Source of the DNA: Brachypodium distachyon
Taxonomy: Eukaryota; Streptophyta; Magnoliopsida; Poales; Poaceae
NCBI RefSeq assembly: GCF_000005505.3
Contig: NC_016135.3
Span: 3,868,001 to 3,932,000 of the forward strand
Reading direction: 5' to 3'
Length of the DNA stretch: 64,000 bases
Within the stretch, counting starts at the first letter, position 1, and the number at the start of each line of letters is the position of its first letter. Position numbers and translations under genes: made by a program. Below are positions 34,701 to 46,455 of the stretch, one piece after another. The notes under the pieces are model-generated. The model was not told the DNA's origin, ran no database searches, and saw only the letters and a program-made list of their open reading frames with translations.

Positions 34701-36491
34701 TAACTTCATTTATACAATTAAACAAAACCCAAAAGAAATCCACTCGGAACCGGTGCATGGACTCGGTCCATCGGGCGCATCGGTGCACCAGGCGACTGAC
34801 AGGTGGGTTCAAGGGGCCCACGTGTCAGTGGCTGGTTTCAAGCACAAAAATTGGGGGGTTTTGCCCCTGCGGCCACGGGGATTCGAACGCGGGTCGCGCT
34901 GACCGAGCGAACGGACGAGCGAGGTAACCAGGCGGGCGGTGGAACGGATCTTACTAGATCAAGGGTGTGAACCCTTTTGAACAAAGCCAAGACGGCTGCT
35001 TGGGGCACGCGCGGCGGCCACGGCGGGGCGCGTCGCCGGCGACCAAGCTAGCGGCGGAGGGGCTCCCTAACACTGAAAAACGGAAGCGGCGTGCGGAGAT
35101 GAACTAGGTGACACGACGGTCACCTCACAACTCCTAGCAAGGAGGCGGCGCGGCGGAGCTCAGAAGCTTGCCGGCGGCACAGCGGGGCGCGCGCTCGTGG
35201 CTACGACGAAAAGATGCACCAAATCGAGCGCGGAAAGAAGAGGGAGGAAGAGGAGCTCACCCCGGTGAAGTGTGAGGAAGCGGGCGAGGACTTGTGGACG
35301 GGCTCGCCGGAATTTGGCCTGAGACGAGCGGCGGCCGGAGTTGGGGAAGACGACCTAGGCGTCGGTGTAGACGTCCGCGCTCCAATTCCTTGCACCCACG
35401 CGTAGAGGAAGGAGAGGCGCGCTTGACGACGCGGTTGGCTTGCCGCCGTTTGGCCGGAGATGATGGCGCGTCGGCGACGAGCTCGCGGCTGAAGACGGGC
35501 AACGGCGCCGCGCGGAGAGAGAGGGAGTTGGGCTAGGGTTTTGCTGGCCTAGGGTTAGTAGGAGGGGCGCGGAGCAGCTTATGTAGTCGAGGCGGAGGCG
35601 TGGCTGTCGCTGTCGAAGAGGACGTGGCCGGGGGGGGGGGGGGCTCACCGGTCGGGACGGAGAAAAGCAGAGGAAGAAGAAGGCTTGTGATAGAACGCGC
35701 ACTTTTGGAGTTTACGCTTTCGTCGCGGGAAAACGGGAAGCGGGGCGGTGCGCTGGCGGTTGGGCCGAGCTGGGCCGCGCGACGCGCGCGGGACGCTGGG
35801 CCGAGGCCTCCGCTGCTGGGCGGCCTGCTCGCGCGCGCGGGAGGAAGGCGGGCCGAGGCGGCTGGGCCGGCTCGGGCCAAGTGAGCAGGTAAGGTTTTCT
35901 TCTCCCTTTTTTTTTCTGTTTTTGCGAATAGTTTTTGGATTCAAATTTCAAACACCTTTTGAATAGCTGAGAAGTAGGAGAGATCAAATAATGTTACTAG
36001 TATTTGTAAAATATTCAAATGAGTTAAAGGTTGAAACATACCCAGTTGAGTCTCATTTGAAAAAATAGAGGGAAAAGAATTCAAACTCAAAGGAGGGTGA
36101 TTCATATTTGAATCTTCTAGCCAAATTACACAACAAGCATTCAAACCACAATTTGAGATGCAAGTTTAAAACTCATGTGACACAAATAATAGACATGGCA
36201 TGGCACCGATGCAAATGTAATTGTCATGCAGCATTTAAATAAATTACAAACAGGTCCAAACAAGGGCTTAAATGTAAAAGTTGCTCTCGGGCTGTTACAC
36301 CAGAGTTCCCGGGTACCCACCGAAGCAGGTGCTTCTCCTGTTCCGGCCCTTGGCTTTGTCTTCGCCAACGACCGTCTCCTTGGGGCAGGCTTCCCGGGCC
36401 TGTCGTTCCCGGGAGGCCACCCTGGGGGGCTTTGTCACTTGCGACCCACGCGTCCCGTATCAGTGGGACCCCGTGAGCCACTGGTACGACA
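31772..36491 (-). mobile_element. 3' LTR of a Tat-lineage gypsy element, interrupted
   Basis: Outer parts 31772-32475 and 36300-36491 form one LTR once the nested element is removed. Ends are TGTCG (minus, from 36491) and CCGACA (minus, at 31772). It contains the TTTACTCAGGTTCGGGCC block (31891) and an inverted TATA (TTATAAAC region, about 32108). On the minus strand the base before the LTR is preceded by CCCGGGGGCTAC, which looks like a polypurine tract, so this is the 3' LTR. It resembles the LTR at 50.17-51.05 kb in layout, but they are too diverged to be the pair of one element. Confidence 0.65.
32476..36299 (-). mobile_element. Very long solo LTR (3,824 bp), gypsy Tekay/Del-like
   Basis: On the minus strand it starts TGTAACAGCCCGAGAGC and ends GGGGTCTCACA. 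It is flanked by a perfect 5-bp duplication CCAGA (32471-32475 and 36300-36304). No pol domain lies inside; the open frames at 35200-35990 are GC-rich artefacts. A run of about 14 G (35629-35642) lies within. LTRs of this length and ends fit the Tekay/Del chromovirus group; an internally deleted non-autonomous element cannot be excluded. Confidence 0.82.
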
Positions 36492-36603
36492 GTAGCCCCC
36501 GGGCGTGGGCCGATAGCCTTGACGTCCCGGTGAGCGCTATCCTCGGTCGGTTGCCGGGCTATGCCCTATCCAACGGGTGGGTCCCCAGGGGCGGGGGAGT
36601 ATC
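36492..36603 (-). other. Internal 3' end of the Tat element, cut by the copia element
   Basis: GC-rich sequence between the polypurine-like tract and the start of the copia LTR at 36604. Confidence 0.45.
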
Positions 36604-37917
36604 TGAAAGGGCATTTTGATCCCTAATGAGTTTTGGTGTTAATGACAACTTAATATGTGGACTAACCTTATGCTAAGTGTATTCAGAAATAATATAGAAT
36701 CAAGCAAAGCGGTCCGTTGCCCTGAAAGGAAAGAAGGGTAGAAGGATTTACGGTTTTTTATTTATATTGAGTCGTAGAAAAATCCGTACTATAAAGAGGG
36801 AGTCCATCTGGGAAGGCTTGGGTGAATCAATTTCACGTACACACAACCACCAAATTGCACCCACCAGATAGCCTCAATCCCACCGGTGAAGATTACCTAA
36901 AACCTATTCTTGAACCAAAGGGTTCTGCCAGTTTTTCTGTCCAGGGCGGCAGTACCGGTCATCCCAGGCCAGTAGTATCGATCGCGGTAGTACCGCCCCG
37001 GCACCGCACCGGTGCTATGAGGTAGCAAAACGCTACTGACATATAGCGGCACTGGTACGGTACCGATGCTGCACTACCGCTCGCTTGAGCTAGTGGTAGG
37101 ACCGCCCTGTGCAGAAATTGCACATAACGGGCAGAAATCTGGGATCCCTATAAAAGGGGGTCTTCGTCCCCAACGGTTCTAAGCTCCATTCCTGCAAGCG
37201 TTCTTCACCTCCAAAGCTTCAAATCTCGAGATCTCTCTCCCTAGTGCTTCCCCCTATCTAATACCTTGAGGAAGGGTTGAGAAGAGCTCGATCTAGGGTT
37301 TCACCAAATGAAAAGTTGATTCCCCTTGTTTTCCTTGGTGGATTTTGTTACTCTTGGGATTTTGGGATCCCTAGCCGGAAGGTGTCTCTTCAAGCACTCC
37401 AATCTTGTGAGGAGGTGTTTGAGGATTTGGGAAGGAGTCTCCAATTAAGTTGTGAATTCGTGCCCTTCCCCTTGTTTGTAAAGGTTCGGCGTTCGCCTTC
37501 AAGGAAGCCATTAGTGAGACTCACCTCGCCTTTGTGGTGTTGTGAGAGCTCATCCCACCTTTGTGGTGTGGTGAGTTGGAGAATAGAGTGAGCCTTCGTG
37601 TCGTCTCTCCCTTTGTGGCAGAGCACTCCTCCAAACGGAGACGTACACCAATCCCAATAAGTGGAACTCCGATGAAATCTTCGTCTTCCTATGTGGTATC
37701 ATACTTTCCCCTTTACTTACTTGTTTTACTTCATTGTCTATACTTTGCTTCGGCTAGTGCTTCGGCTATTGCACTTCATACTAGGGTTGCATTCTTTTTA
37801 GAGAATCTAGTGAACCCTAGGATTAAGTGTTTGTATCTTTCAAGAAAAGAAAATTTAAAAGTAAAATTTGTTAGTCGCCTATTCACCCCCCCTCTAGTCG
37901 ACCATTCCGATCTTTCA
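36604..37917 (+). repeat. 5' LTR of a SIRE/Maximus-like Ty1/copia element
   Basis: 1,314 bp, with TGAAAG at the start and the inverted CTTTCA at the end. TATA box TATAAAAG at 37149-37156. The primer-binding site follows two bases later. The SIRE/Maximus label rests on the gag type; the 3' LTR is absent. Confidence 0.82.
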
Positions 37918-37919
37918 AT

Positions 37920-37931
37920 TGGTATTAGACC
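37920..37931 (+). other. Primer-binding site (initiator tRNA-Met type), mutated
   Basis: TGGTATTAGACC resembles the standard TGGTATCAGAGC complementary to tRNA-Met, with two changes. Confidence 0.7.
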
Positions 37932-37968
37932 CTCGTCTCTTAATTAGGGCTTTACCGCTCTTTAGAGT

Positions 37969-40900
37969 ATGGCCGGCGATGATGGGGAACCCACCGTGAA
38001 ACCCCAAGAAACCGAGGTGATAGATGATAATGCTCCACTAACTTTTAAATCCATCAAATTGCTTTTGCATAGCATGCAAAAAGTGATTTTAGATAGCGTG
38101 GACAAAAAGATTAGTGAGCACCTACCTAACAAAGCCTCTTCTTTTTCTACCGAGTCCTTCCATGCCAAGGCACCAAGTGCGGTGGATTTGACTAAGAAAG
38201 ATTCGGATGCCGAAGCCCGTAACAAAGCTAAGGCTATAGAAGAGAGTGCCTCCAAATCCCAAGGTAGGGGTGGCTATGGGTTGTAACCACCTCACTATAA
38301 TCATCGCCACCATAATTTGCCACCTATGTACAACCAAGGTGATCCCCCCATGCTAACCTCCACTAACTACATTGATTGGTTTCATTCCATGAGGACTCAC
38401 TTCAAGAGCACATCAACGGAGTTATGGAGAATTGTTGATGAAGGTTACTTTGTTTATGATCCAAAGAACATGTCACCAAGAGAGTATGTGGACAATCAAC
38501 TCAATGAGCATGCAATTGGAATACTCCTAAAGGCTCTACCCTTGGTGTAGAGAACCTATGTCCGTGGAGTTGATTCCGCTAGAGATGCTTGGAAACTCAT
38601 TGGTGACTACTTTGACAACAATGAGAGTGTCAAGAAGTCAAAGTTTGAAGTGGTCATTAATGAATGCAAGAATTTCTTCATGAAGGATGGAGAGGTTCCG
38701 GATGAGCTATATAGGAGAGTCATCGCTCTTGGAGCCAAGATGAAGTACCACGGAAGTCGTGACATAAATGATGAATGGATCAAGCGTCTATTCATAAAAG
38801 CCATCTCCCCACACCGAGAGGTTCATGCCGCAATGATTAGGCAAAGAACGGACTACTATAGCTTGACTCCAAGTCAAGTAATGGGAGAGTTTGTGGCTAT
38901 GGATATTCTCAAGAAGACCTTCGAGTACAACCTCGTTCGCGCCAAGTTTCTCTCACAAAGCTCAAACCTTGCATTGAAGGCCAACGTGACTCCCACCTCA
39001 ACTCCAAGTGAACCACCCCAACAAGAAGAAGTTGAGGTCACGGAAGAACATTGCAACTATGAGTTCAATGATCACATGGCTCTTGCGGCTCAAGCTTTTT
39101 GGAAGAACAAGAAGTTTGTCAAGTTCAACACCTTCAACCCCAACAACTACTACAACAAGGAGCTTCAAGCTCAAAGCCCAAAGGTAAAAGAATTCGTAAA
39201 TGTTATAATTGTGGTAATAATGATCATTTCGTTGCAGATTGTATCTATGAGAGGAGGGAGGAGAATGGTGGTCCTTCAACAAGAAGCCAACGAAAAAGAG
39301 GAAACCAAGAATGGTTCTTGTTCAAGAAGAATATACTTCGGGTGACGAAGATGATGATGAGGAAGAGACCACGGAGAGGGCGAACATTGCCATTGCTGCT
39401 TCACTTCCATCTCTCTTCGACTCGCCCAATGAGAACAAGAACCAATCACCCAAGTGCCTCATGGCCAAGACCTCTTCAGTAATCCCTCCTCCCACCAAGC
39501 ATGTCATTCCTAAGAGTTTATCTCTATTTGATTGTGTGGAGGATAGTAGTGTTGTTAAGCATAACATGAATGAGTTCGAGATCTTCATGTCAAGCTTGGA
39601 AGGTGAGACCAAAAAGAGATTTGAGGACCTCTTGGAAAAACTAGGTGAAGCTCAAGCTACTATTGAAGAACATGATGAGCTCATGGATAAAAAGGTAAGA
39701 CTTGAGTGCATTGCCGCTTATAAGATTGCGGAGCTTAATGAAGCTCTTGAGGAAGAACAAGCAAATAGGAAAGCAATTGAGGAGGCACTCACTAAGGAAC
39801 TTGCTAAAGTTACAGATTCCTATGATAATGCTATTTCCCGTGCTAATGAGTACTTGGGCAAGATATGTGAAGTTGAGAATGGTCATAGGAACCTCCTTGA
39901 GGACTTTGACAAACTTGGAAAAGATCACAAGTCCTTGACAAGTGAGTACAAGTCTCTCAAAGAGTCTTGTGATCATCTTCTATATTCTCTTGTTAAGGAA
40001 TTAATTTCTAATGATAAAAATGCTTCAACTAACCCTTGTTGTAAGCATACATCTATGATTGAGGAGAATGCTAGGTTGAAGGCTTAACTTGAAAAGGGCC
40101 TAGTCACTTGCTTCCAAGGGGAGAAGAGCCTCCATGATCTTTTGAATGATCATAGAAAACTTTTGGATTGGAGGGAATTGGGTATAACCCCAATGAGAAG
40201 AGCAACAACAAGAAGGCCAAGGCTCCTCGCCACACTAATGTTTATTTTGTCAAGGATGGGGAGACGGCCAAGGAGAAGCCAAAGAACAAGAAGGGTGGCA
40301 AGGCCACCTATGATAGTAGTGCCGGGGATTTCAATCCCTCATATGTTCTTTGTCGTACTAATGATGGGCATGTTTATGCCAAATTTGTTGGTTCTCCTTA
40401 TGAATATGTTCATTGGTCTATTTGGGTTCCTAAGACCCTTGTTGCTAACGCTAAAGGACCCATTCAAAGATGGGTACCTAAAACCAAAGCTTAAACTTGT
40501 AGGAGGTCGCTTCCGGTGGATCTTCATGGATTGTGGATAGTAGATGCACTAATCATATGGACGGGAGCAAAGAATTGCTTGTAGACGCTAAAATGAGTAC
40601 ATCAAGGTCCAAGCAAGTTACATTTGGAGATTCTTCACAATCAACGGTATTGGGACTAGGCAAAGTTGAGTTCATTTCATACAATTTATTTTCGGTACTT
40701 CAACTTGCACATATGGGTTTTTATTCCTTCTTTGGCACAACTAGTGTGACCCTTTTGTGGAGCAAGACTCTTAAAGTAGCCTTTGTTGGATATGTGGAAA
40801 ATGGTCTCTATGTGGTAGATTTCGGTAAGAAACCCACTAGAGAAGAAACATGTTTAATGGCTAAAGTTGGTGTGGGTTGGCTATGTCATCGACGTCTAGC

Positions 40901-41567
40901 CCATGTCAATATGAGATCCTTGCAAAGTCTCCTCAAAGGTGAGCATGTGTTAGGACTAACCAATGTTTAATTTAATAAAGACCGTGTGTGTAGTGCTTGT
41001 ATTGAAGGGAAGTTACATGAGAAGGCACACCACCACAAGACAATTATCACTTCAACGAGGTCCTTGGAGCTCCTTCATATGGATCTCTTCGGTCCTCCTA
41101 AATATGATAGTTTTGATGGTAAGAAATATTGTTTGGTTATTGTTGATGACTATTCTAGGTACACTTGGGTATATTTCTTCAAGCACAAGAGTGAGACCCA
41201 ACAAACTGTCATCGACTTTGCCAATGAGCCCAACACTAATACAATGCAAATATTATGGCTATTAGGAGTGATAATGGCTCCGAGTTCAAGAATTACAATT
41301 TGATTGAGTTTTTGAGTGATGAGGGTATTAAAAGACAATATTCTGCTTCGTATACCCCTCAACAAAATGGTGTAGCGGAGAGGAAGAATAGAACTCTCAT
41401 GGATGCGGCAAGGACAATGTTGGCGGAGTTCAAGTCTCCATACAACTTTTGGGATCAACACCGCATGCCATGCTACTAATCGCCTCTATCTCTGCAAGAT
41501 ATTGAACAAGACACCTTATGAAATTCTCACGGAACGCAAGCCCAACCTCAAGTACTTTCGGGTATTC
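37969..41567 (+). pseudogene. Copia gag-protease-integrase, truncated in integrase, many lesions
   Basis: ATG at 37969 starts gag; the gag domain is readable to 39170, with stops at 38284 and 38548. A CCHC knuckle (CYNCG...H..DC) lies in another frame at about 39200. A long coiled-coil gag extension covers 39311-40087. The aspartic protease motif at about 40527 reads VDSRCTNHM, with Arg where the active site needs Gly (DSG). Integrase has the zinc-binding CHRRLAH...C..C part and core residues in HMDLF, SDNGSEF and NGVAERKN. It ends abruptly at RKPNLKYFRVF (41567). RT, RNase H and the 3' LTR are missing. Confidence 0.88.
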
Positions 41568-41568
41568 G

Positions 41569-43938
41569 CAGCCACTTCCTCAACAGCGACGTCCGCCCCG
41601 GCAGCGGCCCCCAACCTGGCGGCGGCCCCCGCTCCTGGGGCGCCCGTTGGTACCACGACGGCATCCGCGGCAACAGGGGCCGCGAGTACCTCGGCGGCGG
41701 CCCCTGTCTTGCCGGCGGCTGCCAACTCCGTGGCGGGAACCGGCCCCGGGGTGCTCGCCGGTACCCCGGCAACGTCAGCACCAGCGGGGGCCATCGGCGC
41801 CCCGACGACGGTCTTCGCTCCGGTAGCGGGGGCCTCCGCGAGCTTGGCGCCCGGCGTCGCGGCGGCATAGACATCGACACCTGGAGCTCTTCGGGTCAGG
41901 ACGACAACGCGGGCGCCTACGGCGCCGCTCGCTCGGGGGGTCTTCCAGGGCTTTGCGCTCCGGCGCAACCCTCCGAAGTCCTCCTCGTCGGCGGGCGCCA
42001 GCAAGAGGGCGAGGAGTGATTCCCCGCCCGGCTCGCCAAGCAAGAGGACGCGGGGGGACGCTGGCGGCGCCACCGACCCCGCTGCCTCGGGGGCCAGCGT
42101 CGGCGCGGGCGCGCCCCTTGGCGACCCAGCCCAAGCGGAGACAGAGCCGGCACCAGGTATGTCTTCGTCGATTCCCTGCAACTGTAATTCCTGCTGGCCA
42201 AATTCACAAACATACCTTCTCTTTTTGCAGCGAGCGGCAGCTCGCCTGCGGCAAGACCCTTGGACGCTCCCGCTGGCGCAGGCGAGGTAGTGGAGGCTGC
42301 ACCGGCAAGCCCGACGGCCGCACAAGGTAACCGCCCCGGTCGCCCTTATTTGCCTTCGATAGCACCAACCATCGCTGACCCTCATGCTTTTCCACGGGTG
42401 CAGGCACAAGTGCGCACGCGCCAGGAACAGGCGCGGCCGTGGTCGACCGCGACACGGTCGTCGGGACCACGGGGGCGGAGGTGGAGTCGGAAACGGCTCC
42501 CGTGTCCGCCCCCGCCGCGACGGACACAGCGGCCGTAGTGGGGATCGCCGCCGCCGCGGCGGCACCCGGCGACGCACCCGAGGCCGCGGACGTGGCCGGC
42601 TCGGGCTCACTCACCGTCCGGCAGGGGACGACGCCCGCCGGAAGCAGGGAGCCTTCTCCAACCCCGGTGTCCCGGAGCCTGGGCGCGGGGGAAGTTGTCA
42701 GGGAAGGACGGCAAGACCCGCGGGAGCAAGTGGGCGACCCCGCGCCCAGCTCCACTTCGGCAGCTGGGGCTTCATCATCCTCTAGGGCCCTCCCCGGCAC
42801 CGACCTCAGCACCCTCGCCGGGGTCGCTTGGAATCCTCTTACCTGGGATCCGAGCGTCTTCGAGCGGGGGCACCGGTTCCTGGATGCCGTCCGGGACCAG
42901 CAGTTCGCCTTCGTCACCTCCTACAACGAGGTGAGGGAGCGCCACACCGCCGCCAAGACTCAACTCAGCGAGGTGCGGGAGGCCGTCGAGAGAGAGCGGC
43001 GCGAACTCTCCCGGCTGCGCGAGGAGGCGCACCTTGCCGAAGAGGAGGCGCGGCTGGCCCGGCAAGCCCTGGAGGCTGCTCGGGAGCCGGTAGTTCCAGA
43101 GACCGAGCTCCGTCGGCAACTGGAGGTCCAGCGCACGGAGCTCCAAGGAAGGCTCGACGCAATGGCGTCAACCCTAGAAGCTTCCCGGAAGGAGCATGCC
43201 GAGGTGCTCGCGACGGCCCAGGCGCGGCTGGACGAGAAGAGCGAGCTAATCACCAACTACCGCGACGAAATCGAAGGCCTCCGCGTCCTGCTGAAGGTGG
43301 AGGTCAAGGCCGCCGAGGATGCGGCGAGAGCGGCGACTCAGTACGAGGCCGAGCTCAACTCGGTCAAAGGCAAAGCGGCCGGGCTTGAGGACGAGTTGGC
43401 CGCCGTCCGGGAAGAGCTCGCCAAGGCCGGCGAGGCCAACGCGACCCAGGCCTTAGAGCTTGCGAAGCTGGAGGGCCGCGTCAGCAAGGCCAAGGATGCC
43501 GCGCAAGACGCCCGACTCCATCACAGCACGCTGATCGGGCAGCGGCAGCTCGAGATGGAGAAGCTGGCAAAGATCGCCGGGTCGCCGCGCGATCTGCAGG
43601 CGGCGGAGGTGGACGGCACGGACGTCACGACGCTGATCCCCTTCTTCTCCGACTTGTTGGGGAAGCTCGGGGCGCTCGACGTTTGGATCGCCAAGTACGG
43701 CGCCAATGAAGTCGCCAACTGCGCCCGGGAGGTTGCCGGGACAATCCTCCCGCGGATTCATCTCCGGGACCCAGAATTTCCCTTCGAGTCCCTGCTGGAT
43801 GATTGGTCCGACAGCGAGGACGAGCCCACGCACACCCAAGCAGTGCGCGAGTTCGTCGACGAGGTCGTCGAGCGGATGCAGATGAAGCCGGAGCCTGAAC
43901 CCCCCGTCGACCCGCCGGCCGAAGACGGCGACAGCTAG
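41569..43938 (+). CDS. Intron-containing antisense gene (aORF) of the Tat element; partial 5', one stop
   Basis: The gene lies opposite to the Tat pol. Three coding segments (41569-42156, 42231-42326, 42404-43938) are joined by two GT-AG introns of 74 and 77 bp, both phase 1, giving one continuous frame to the stop at 43938. The N-terminal part is Ala/Pro/Ser-rich with an NLS-like SKRARSDS...SKRTRGD stretch. From about 42900 to 43590 it is an uninterrupted coiled coil (VRERHTAAKTQLSEVREAV and on). The C-terminal part is acidic, with LIPFFSDLLGKLG and a DEPTHTQ tail. A TAG at 41868-41870 breaks exon 1, and the start is lost at the junction with the copia element. The last exon alone is open for 499 codons. 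Function unknown; Tat-lineage elements are known for additional ORFs. Confidence 0.72.
42157..42230 (+). other. Intron 1 of the antisense gene
   Basis: Donor CAG/GTATGT, pyrimidine-rich CTTCTCTTTTTGCAG acceptor, 74 bp, phase 1. Confidence 0.7.
42327..42403 (+). other. Intron 2 of the antisense gene
   Basis: Donor AAG/GTAACC, acceptor GGGTGCAG/GC, 77 bp, phase 1. Confidence 0.65.
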
Positions 43939-44929
43939 CTGCCGCAGCCCCCCGCTAGACTCGTTGCTTCCCCTGTACCTCCTTCTTGTTTGCTTTTCCT
44001 GCAAGTATGACGCTTAGCGCCGTTTGGACAATGACCTTTTGATTAGTCCATGTAACCACTCGACACCTAGTCAATCAAGCTTGTTAGTTTGCTTAATTTC
44101 TGTCCTTTATTCCCGAGGCCGCCTCGCGGGGTGGTTCCCTTAGCCTTTGCGTGTCTTGCCTTGTGTTGCGGGGGGACTCGCGCACGCCTCACCCTTGACC
44201 AGACCAGGGACCCAGGACGGACCCGCAGTGCCGACCTGGGGCCAAGCGGTAGCGGGGAGCCACTCCGCTTGCGGGGTAACCACTCCAAGCCGTGTCCTCC
44301 CGGGGCGGACCCGGGAGCCACACGGGGAGCGCACTCCCCCCGCAAGCGTCCCTTTTTACACTCCGGCTACGCGCGGGATCCGGGGCCGCACCCAGCGGGG
44401 CAGTGCTCGGTTTCATTCAGCTCTTAGCGAATTCAGCGTTCATGTCCAGATACTTAGCTTTTTCGTGTGGTCCAATGTTTCGCGATGCTCTGCGGTAGAG
44501 TGCAGACGGGGCGCTACCTCGGTAGGAAACCATCCGGGGTACCTGTTCAAGGGAAATGATCTCGGAGGGATGCGGCAGGAACACGGGGGCAGGATCGCCG
44601 CTGGCGGCAACCGCCGCCGACGATGCTACCACCACGCTCACGCGGCAACTCTCGCCCTCAGGGGCGGACCTTGGCCTTCAGGGACGAACCCTGGCTTAGG
44701 AGGACTCCGCCCCGGGAGCAGCCGCGAGACGGCTATAATGTCCTCGGCGCCGGCTTCGCCACACCCCGAACGGCGGGTACGGGTGACGAGGAAGTTATAG
44801 CCTTCCAGCGACAGCCCCCGCAACTGGGGAGTCCTGGGTTTTATCTAGGGGACTCGTCCCAAGGGATGCGACGACCCTTGTTACCCGGGAGCTAAACTGC
44901 TCGAGGGCCGCGGCAAAGACGCGGTGATG

Positions 44930-45410
44930 GGCCGGAACAAGCGACGAGCGCCGGCACAAGGCACGGATGGCACGCGCCCGCGCCTGAAAAAGGCTCTCTC
45001 AAAGGGAATGTGGCCAGGTCTCTGTGATAGTGCACCCGCCGGCACAAGGCACGGATGGCACGCACTACCATAGAGTCTCCGTGCCGACCCTGATCCTTTC
45101 GGAGGTGTCCTACGGAGGGGGGCGACAAGGGCACTGTGACAACGCACCCCGTCGGCGCCGGACGCTGACGGGACGCACCACCACAGTGCCTCTGCGGCGA
45201 CCCTCGCCCAGGAACTGCCCCTTTGAGGAAGCGCAGCAGGGGCACAATGGCAGTGCACCTGTCGGCGTGGGACGTCGATGGCACGCACTCCCACCGTGCC
45301 TCTGCGGCGCCCCTCGGGGTGGGCCCGATGGGGTGATGCGGCAGGGGCGCGATGGCGGCGCACCCGCCAGCGCTAGGCACCGGCGAGAAGCACCACCTCC
45401 GCGCCTCCGT
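44930..45410. repeat. Tandem repeat, unit about 105-112 bp
   Basis: Four or more diverged units. Successive starts near 45029, 45140, 45252 and 45357 share CGCACC.G.CGGC...GG.ACGCAC and a following CCGTGCC-type block. Confidence 0.75.
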
Positions 45411-45982
45411 CGCACCACCTGCTTTCACGGCCCCGAACCCGGCTTCACTCTGAGCAATTCCATGGTTGGGGCGCGCCTTTTATAGACACGGGAGGGAGGC
45501 TTGCCACCGCGCGCGACGGATCCGCGCGGCACCGTGGCGCCTTTTCCCCGAACGCGGCGCAGTTTCCGCCGCCATGCTTATCGGGTAACCACGGCACACG
45601 TGGCGGCCAGCCGTCAACTCAGAAGCCTCGGAGTGCGGTGAACCCCTTGTGTTGCGGTCCTCCCTCACCACAAGGCACCGGTGTATGGTGCGACCCGTGG
45701 GCAGCTCACGGGCACCACAGCGTACAAGATTCCTCCCTTTCCTGCAGGTTAGACTCTTACCAGATCCGAGGTGCTGAAAAATAATTTCGAAACTTACGAA
45801 AACAAGTAACACAGGTAAATTAGATAAACCACAGGTAAATCAGATAAATCTCATCTCTCCTGCTTCCCAGCCCCCGGCACAAAGGGGTCAATGCCAAACT
45901 TGGATGTGAGCGTTTCCTTTCCCGGACGCAGCGACTGCGCGGTGCAGGCAGCGGGAGGCCGAGCAACCGCACGCCTAGTGGT

Positions 45983-46211
45983 GCACGTTCCAGGAAGCCC
46001 GCCAGCGGCACGACCAGTGACGCACGTTGCGGGAAGCCCGCCAACCGCATGTCCAGTGATGCACGTTGCGGGAAGCCGCCAACGGCATGTCCAGTGATGC
46101 ACGTTGCGGGAAGCCTGCCAACCGCATGTCCAGTGATGCACGTTGCGGGAAGCCGCCAACGGCATGTCCAGTGATGCACGTTGCGGGAAGCCCGCCAACC
46201 GCATGTCCAGT
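45983..46211. repeat. Tandem repeat, unit 38-39 bp, alternating two variants
   Basis: Six units of GCACGTTGCGGGAAGC...CATGTCCAGTGAT. Units with CCCGCCAACCG (39 bp) alternate with CCGCCAACGG (38 bp), so the array is built of 77-bp dimers. The first unit is degenerate. Confidence 0.92.
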
Positions 46212-46455
46212 GCCGGAACGATCCGGCAACGGGTTTTTGTGCTCACAACCAAGTAGGGAAAGACACCTTTGTGCATCTAAGGCAGGAGGCAAGAGGGGGA
46301 AAACACGCGAATGAACAGGGCAAGAACAAAGCTCAGGGGTGAAATACTTATCTTTATTCACAATTAACTAGCGGTTTACACACGGGGGCTGCCCGGTTAC
46401 ACTAGTTCGAGAGGTATGCATCGGAGGCATCACCTGAGGGTCGGGCTCCACCGCT

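Larger units (their letters stand above)
43939..46455 (-). other. Tat 3' untranslated region between pol and the antisense gene
   Basis: GC-rich, with many overlapping chance ORFs and no conserved domain. It contains two tandem arrays, listed separately. Arrays in this position are known from Tat-lineage elements. Confidence 0.6.

Noticed and set aside
35200..35990. Cluster of overlapping ORFs on both strands
   Set aside because: They lie in the GC-rich part of the 3.8-kb solo LTR, show Pro/Arg/Ala composition only and no domain.
41516..42610. Long minus-strand open frame of 364 codons
   Set aside because: It is the GC-rich mirror of the antisense-gene exons, is Pro/Arg-rich, and runs through both predicted introns. 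The plus-strand gene explains it better.
44089..45812. Many ORFs of 60-217 codons
   Set aside because: They fall in the tandem-repeat-rich 3' region of the Tat element and show only repeat-derived, low-complexity translations.
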